The translations under genes were made by a program, and so were the position numbers. From Burkholderiaceae bacterium (GTDB lineage: Bacteria > Pseudomonadota > Gammaproteobacteria > Burkholderiales > Burkholderiaceae_C), in assembly GCA_004299095.1 (NCBI GenBank), contig SCQQ01000122.1, positions 1-36,429 on the forward strand: DNA of 36,429 bases, given 5' to 3'. The stretch's first letter is position 1; every line of letters starts with the position of its first letter. Shown here piece by piece: positions 32,563-36,429 of the stretch. The notes beneath the pieces are model-generated. The model was not told the DNA's origin, searched no databases, and saw nothing but the letters and a program-made list of their open reading frames with translations.

Positions 32563-34182
32563 CTATTTCCGCCCAGCTCCCCCCGCCGTCACCTTGCGCG
32601 CCTGCAGCGCTCGGATGCGAGTGACGGCGGCGTGGTTGGCGACGGCCTTGTCCATCATGGCCGCGACGTCCGCCTTCAGCTTGGTACGGGAAGCGCCGTC
32701 CAGATAGACCATGTGGCCGGACGGGTAGAACGTCGTAGCGAGGTTGGCGCGCACCGCCGCGTCCGCGACGGGCATGGTCTGGAGATCGAGCACGGTCTGG
32801 AAGAAAGGCGTGACGAAGTCGTAGTAGCCGTTGGCCGACAGCACCTTCAGGTCGACGTTCAGGCTCATGGTGGCTGCGAGATCGCCCGCGGTGTACAGCA
32901 CCACGTTGCCCTGGTCGTCGATGCCCTTTTGCGCGCCGGTCGGGTCGGTGTGGTGGAAATCCCAGTGCTCGAACGCCTGGTCGTTCAGGTCGGTGAAAGC
33001 CGAGTCGGAGGTGAACTTCAGCTCGTCGTTCAGGTAGACGTTCCACATGGTCGTGTAGACGCCAGAGACCGCCGTCATGGTTGGGTCGTTGCCGCCCGAA
33101 TTGGGCGAAATGTGTGCTGCGATGCCGGTGTCCACGCCGGTGACGCGGCCGTCGTAGGCGCCGATCGCCAGGCCCCGGTCTTGCAGCAACCCGACGAGAA
33201 ACAGCGTGTGGCCCTGGCTGTCGCCCGCCGCGATCTGCAGGTTCCAGGCCATCAGCGTCTGCTGAGCTATGCCGGTGTATTGGCTGAGTGTGCCCAGCGT
33301 GGCGGCCGGCACCTTAGGAAACGCACCCAGCGCGGCCATGAAGTCTCCGAGGGCAAAAGCACGCGCCTTGGTCATGAACGCCGGCAATTGCTTCGGCGCG
33401 GGCTGCACGCCCAGCTTCTTGTGGTACCAGGCGTCGGCCGCGGCGGTCGGCAGGGCGCCCACGGGGTTGCCCGCCTGCGTGTAGTCGAGGATGGACGATT
33501 GCAGCGTGATGCCGTTCAGGTCCACGCCCGCCTCATGCAGCACGTAGGAGAGCACGGCGCTGCGCGCGGTGCCGTACGACTCGCCATACAGGAATTTGGG
33601 CGAATTCCAGCGGTCGTATTCGGTCAGGTAGCGCTGGATGAACTGCGCGAGAGACGCCGCGTCCTGGTCCACGCCCCAGAAGTCCTGGTTCTTCCAGGGC
33701 GCGATGGCGGCCGAATAGCCGGTGCCCACGGGGTTGATGAAAACCAGGTCGCTGCGGTCGAGCAGGCTGTCGGTGTTGTCTTCCAGCGAGTAGGGCGCAG
33801 GTGGCGTGAAGTCGGGCATCGCGGTCTTGATGCGCCGCGGCGCGAACGAGCCCAGCAGCACGAACACCGACGATGAACCCGGTCCGCCGTTGTAGAAGAA
33901 AGTGACCGGCCGTTCGGACGGTTGGCTGCCATCCAGAGTGAAGGCAACGTAGAAGATGCTCGCCGCGGGCTTGGAGCTACTCGCGTCCACCGCCACCAGG
34001 TGCCCTGCGCAGGCCGTGTACGCGATCGTGCGCCCGTTCAGGCGCAGCGTGTGATGCGTGATGGCGGCTGTTTCACTGGTATCGGTCACCGAGTCGTCGG
34101 GACCGTTGCCATACGGCGTGGGATCGAAATACGGCTGATCCGCGGCGGCGCCCGCCGGAGCTGTGCTTGTCTTGTGGGCCAT
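32563..34182 (-). CDS. Serine carboxypeptidase-like peptidase (family S10)
   Basis: A 539-residue alpha/beta-hydrolase peptidase. The oxyanion region is FFYNGGPGSSS (about residues 93-103), the nucleophile motif is GESYGT (about 198-203), the acid is in SANGYYDFVTP and the catalytic His in YPSGHMVYLD near the C-terminus, giving a complete Ser-Asp-His triad in S10 order. Family members remove C-terminal residues from peptides, generally at acid pH. No classical signal peptide is visible (N-terminus MAHKTSTAPAGAAADQ), although family members are usually exported. A GGGAGA ribosome-binding site precedes the ATG. It follows the S53 peptidase gene on the same strand after 82 bp, so the two are probably co-transcribed and may act together on peptides. 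Confidence 0.9.
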   Translation of the reverse strand: MAHKTSTAPAGAAADQPYFDPTPYGNGPDDSVTDTSETAAITHHTLRLNGRTIAYTACAGHLVAVDASSSKPAASIFYVAFTLDGSQPSERPVTFFYNGGPGSSSVFVLLGSFAPRRIKTAMPDFTPPAPYSLEDNTDSLLDRSDLVFINPVGTGYSAAIAPWKNQDFWGVDQDAASLAQFIQRYLTEYDRWNSPKFLYGESYGTARSAVLSYVLHEAGVDLNGITLQSSILDYTQAGNPVGALPTAAADAWYHKKLGVQPAPKQLPAFMTKARAFALGDFMAALGAFPKVPAATLGTLSQYTGIAQQTLMAWNLQIAAGDSQGHTLFLVGLLQDRGLAIGAYDGRVTGVDTGIAAHISPNSGGNDPTMTAVSGVYTTMWNVYLNDELKFTSDSAFTDLNDQAFEHWDFHHTDPTGAQKGIDDQGNVVLYTAGDLAATMSLNVDLKVLSANGYYDFVTPFFQTVLDLQTMPVADAAVRANLATTFYPSGHMVYLDGASRTKLKADVAAMMDKAVANHAAVTRIRALQARKVTAGGAGRK

Positions 34183-34264
34183 GGTGTGTCTCCCAACGCG
34201 GCCGGAGCGCGCGCATCGTGCCGCGCACCGCCACCCCGTGAGAGCCTAACCCCGCTTCAATGGT

Positions 34265-35830
34265 TCACGCTGCGCTGCCCGCAAAAAGGGCCGCCAGCGC
34301 ACGCCCTTTGGGACTGCCGAGGCCGGTGCAGGCATCCCATCCGGGCGTGGCGAAGAAGCCACCGTTGTTGCCCTGCGTGATGTCGTGAAAAGCGGCCGGG
34401 TGCGCGTACAGGCGCGCGTTGAGGTAGCCCACGGGCTGCGGCCGCGACGCGTTGATGCGCGCCAGCAATCCCGCCCAGAGCGGCGCCACCGCGCTGGTGC
34501 CGCCCACGATGCTGGCCGTTCCGTCCACCAGCACCCGGTAGCCGGTGGCGGGATCGGCGTTGCCGGCCACGTCGGGGACGCCGCGCCGTGCCAGCGCACT
34601 CACGCCCGCCGGCGTGCGAACCGTGAGCGCCTGCTGCCAGGCGGGCAGAGGGAAAAAAGTGCTCACGCCGCCGCCGCTGGCGCCGCCCTCGGCACCGTCG
34701 TTCCAGACTGTTTCCCGCGCTACCACGCCGTCTTTCGCTTGTAACCGCGTGCCGCCACAGGCCAGTGCGTGCAGGCTGGAGGCCGGGAAATCGACGTAGT
34801 CGCCGCCGGCCTGGCCGCCGCTCGCCCCGCTATCGCCCGCCGCCGCGCAGACGGTGATGCCCAGCACGGCCGCCGCGCCCAGGGCGTCGTCGAAGGTCCG
34901 CAGCGCCTGCGGCGTCCAGGTGGCTTCGGGAGCGCCCCAACTAATCGAGATCACGGAAGGGCGATTCACGTCATCATGCACGGCGGCGTTCAACGCCTGC
35001 AGGAAGCCGGCGTCGGTGTTGGCGCCGAAATACAGCACCAGGTGGGCGCCGGGCGCCAGCGCGCCGGCGATTTCCACGTCCAGCATGACCTCGCCGTCGG
35101 GGCCATTGGGGTCGCCCGTGGGTGCGTGCGGCGAGCCGTCGGCGGACACCACCGTCACGGTCGGCATGGGCACGCCAAGATCGGAGAAATACTGGCGCGC
35201 ATCGCTCGCGCCGTAGCCGCCGCCCAGCTCGATCAGGGCGACGCATTGGCCCGCGCCGGATCCGGCCGGAAAGTCGTACAGGGCCCCCACCTCTTGGGGC
35301 AGGTAGCCTTGCTGCTGCGCTTGCGGGGCGACGTGGAAGGGCGGCCGGAAGCGGAAGTACGCGCGGGCTTGTGGGCGGTCGTCCAGCCCGAGCACCGCCG
35401 TCACCACGCCCTGCAAGCCGGCCGGTATGCGCAGCGGGCCGTCGCAGCCGCGATGCGTCTCGGCCCCGTGCCCGTAGCGCTGCAGCGTGACATGGAAAGC
35501 CGCGTTGAACCGCGCCGCGGTACCAGCGAGCAGCACGGTCCCGGCGGCAGTGTCCTCGCGTTGCACCGTGAGACTATGGCGCCGGGCAAAGCGAGCCACT
35601 TTGGCGAAGTCGTCGGGCGCGGCGCCGAATTGCTCGGCGAATTCCTGCCGGGTAAGCGGCGCCACGGCGGCATCTACCGCCATGCGGTCGGCTGCCGCAT
35701 GCAACGCAGGCCCGGCGCCGTGACGCAACACGACGATCACCTGCAGCGGCGTGTCGGCATCGAGCTCGCCCAGCGGCGTAGCGCCCGCGAGTGGAGCGCG
35801 CTCACTGCCTGGAAGCGGAACATGGGCCAT
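34265..35830 (-). CDS. Sedolisin-type serine-carboxyl peptidase (family S53)
   Basis: A 521-residue pro-kumamolisin-like enzyme. Residues 1-170 form the activation prodomain (VIVVLRHGAG, LTRQEFAEQFGA, FNAAFHVTLQRY). The catalytic domain has GEVMLDVEIAGALAPGA with the Glu and Asp of the triad (E..xD spacing), AAAGDSGASGG with the oxyanion Asp, and GGTSAVAPLWAGLLARIN with the nucleophilic Ser. The C-terminal DITQGNNGGFF and GWDACTGLGSP form the calcium site. These are acid endopeptidases that activate themselves by removing the prodomain. There is no clear N-terminal secretion signal, as in some sedolisins. A strong GGAGG ribosome-binding site lies six bases before the ATG at 35830. It is the first gene of a pair with the S10 peptidase. 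Confidence 0.93.
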   Translation of the reverse strand: MAHVPLPGSERAPLAGATPLGELDADTPLQVIVVLRHGAGPALHAAADRMAVDAAVAPLTRQEFAEQFGAAPDDFAKVARFARRHSLTVQREDTAAGTVLLAGTAARFNAAFHVTLQRYGHGAETHRGCDGPLRIPAGLQGVVTAVLGLDDRPQARAYFRFRPPFHVAPQAQQQGYLPQEVGALYDFPAGSGAGQCVALIELGGGYGASDARQYFSDLGVPMPTVTVVSADGSPHAPTGDPNGPDGEVMLDVEIAGALAPGAHLVLYFGANTDAGFLQALNAAVHDDVNRPSVISISWGAPEATWTPQALRTFDDALGAAAVLGITVCAAAGDSGASGGQAGGDYVDFPASSLHALACGGTRLQAKDGVVARETVWNDGAEGGASGGGVSTFFPLPAWQQALTVRTPAGVSALARRGVPDVAGNADPATGYRVLVDGTASIVGGTSAVAPLWAGLLARINASRPQPVGYLNARLYAHPAAFHDITQGNNGGFFATPGWDACTGLGSPKGRALAALFAGSAA

Positions 35831-36232
35831 GGCGAACCTCCGTCATTGATTCAATCGATGCGCGCGATTCGTCTGCCAGCGTTCCGCGCGATGCCCGTCT
35901 CGACTGGACACGACGTGCCGCCCGGTGCCTGCATGCATTCCCTCCGGTGCGATGGCAGTTCAAACGCCAACTTGCAACCGCGCTCCGAAAGGCGCCGCGC
36001 ACACTTACGATCACCAGTTGAGACCGGCTGCGCCGGCCGCGGTTCCTTACGTGTCGTATCGCGACTGATCGCAGCGGGCCGATCGCGCCCGCCCAACCTG
36101 CGCGGACGCGGTCGCCTGCCCGCGCCGTTCGCCGGTGTTCACATGCTGGTTTGTCGACGTTCGTGATACCGTCGCGCACCCGTCATTTTTTGCACTCGCA
36201 CGCGCTGGGTTGATCCGCGCGGGCCGCCCGCC
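35831..36232. other. Intergenic region between the S53 gene and the last gene
   Basis: A 402-bp gap between divergent genes, expected to hold promoters for both. A short hairpin (CCGGC 36024-36028, GCCGG 36032-36036) is present. No convincing promoter, RNA gene or reading frame was recognised. Confidence 0.5.
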
Positions 36233-36429
36233 ATGCTTCGTCTGTCCGAAATCAAAATCTCGCTGTCTGCGCTGGAGAAGGAGCAGGCGGCACTGATGGA
36301 TGCGGTGGCTGAGATCCTTGGGTTGGCGTCTGCGGATATGACGCGGGTTACCGTGTTCAAGCGCAGCTTCGACGCGCGCCAAGCTCAGGTGATGGCGGTC
36401 TACATCGTCGACGTGGAAGTGGCGCCGGC
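36233..36429 (+). CDS. Probable NAD(P)/FAD-dependent dehydrogenase, N-terminal fragment
   Basis: The first 65 codons of a gene that leaves the window. The visible protein begins MLRLSEIKISLSALEKEQAALMDAV and has the segment TVFKRSFDARQAQVMAVYIVDVEV. This LSEIK...L...FKRS-DAR...YTVDVE arrangement is typical of the N-terminal domain of the uncharacterised FAD-utilising dehydrogenases (COG2509 type) that precede the flavin-binding Rossmann fold. The dinucleotide-binding glycine motif would come after the window end and is not visible, so the call is based on the N-terminal signature only. It diverges from the S53 peptidase gene. Confidence 0.65.
   Translation, partial: MLRLSEIKISLSALEKEQAALMDAVAEILGLASADMTRVTVFKRSFDARQAQVMAVYIVDVEVAP

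Noticed and set aside
32506-33876. Plus-strand open frame of 456 codons over the S10 peptidase
   Set aside because: Arg/Val/Gly-rich composition and no domain; the opposite strand has the full S10 triad.
34769-36166. Plus-strand open frame of 465 codons over the S53 peptidase
   Set aside because: Low-complexity antisense sequence; the S53 catalytic motifs are on the minus strand.

Overview
The window is GC-rich chromosomal DNA with tightly packed, mostly minus-strand operons. Gene content (cobalamin genes, a complete branched-chain amino-acid ABC transporter, a class III CoA-transferase, a patatin-like hydrolase, many DUF families common in proteobacteria) suggests a proteobacterium, most likely a betaproteobacterium of the Burkholderiales. 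That placement is inferred from gene style, not from a marker gene.

Layout. 1-927 (+): end of cobS and a coupled alpha-ribazole phosphatase (cobC). 940-4831 (-): lower mevalonate pathway, read mvaD, phosphomevalonate kinase, mevalonate kinase, then idi; HMG-CoA synthase and reductase are not in the window. 5068-6261 (-): patatin-like phospholipase. 6447-12326 (-): a probable copper/thiol-redox operon, read as Cys-rich exported protein, CopG-like DUF411 protein, a 43-residue Met-rich membrane peptide, a SAM methyltransferase, a Met-rich multicopper-oxidase-like protein, a two-piece DsbD-like reductase and a membrane-anchored cytochrome c. 12413-14631: DUF1993 protein (-), ThpR-type RNA phosphodiesterase (+), SDR oxidoreductase (+). 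14682-19464 (-): livK-livG-livF-livH-livM. 19829-21053 (-): MFS transporter broken by a frameshift. 21249-22400 (+): CaiB/BaiF CoA-transferase. 22484-23223 (+): Phd/VapC-type toxin-antitoxin pair with a palindromic candidate operator. 23283-25910 (+): alaS. 26231-31708 (+): a visibly more AT-rich gene for an 1825-residue DUF4011-helicase-Vsr-like protein, the architecture reported as the Hhe antiphage system. 31808-32392 (-): HigA-type antitoxin with a frameshifted toxin. 32563-35830 (-): adjacent serine carboxypeptidase (S10) and sedolisin (S53) genes. 36233-end (+): start of a probable FAD-dependent dehydrogenase.

The most interesting parts are the copper operon, whose oxidase-like protein has lost three of the eight expected trinuclear-copper histidines while keeping the type-1 Cys/His set, and the accessory segment around 22.4-32.4 kb that holds the helicase-nuclease defence gene and two toxin-antitoxin loci, one of them decayed. 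No rRNA, tRNA, CRISPR array or insertion sequence was recognised.
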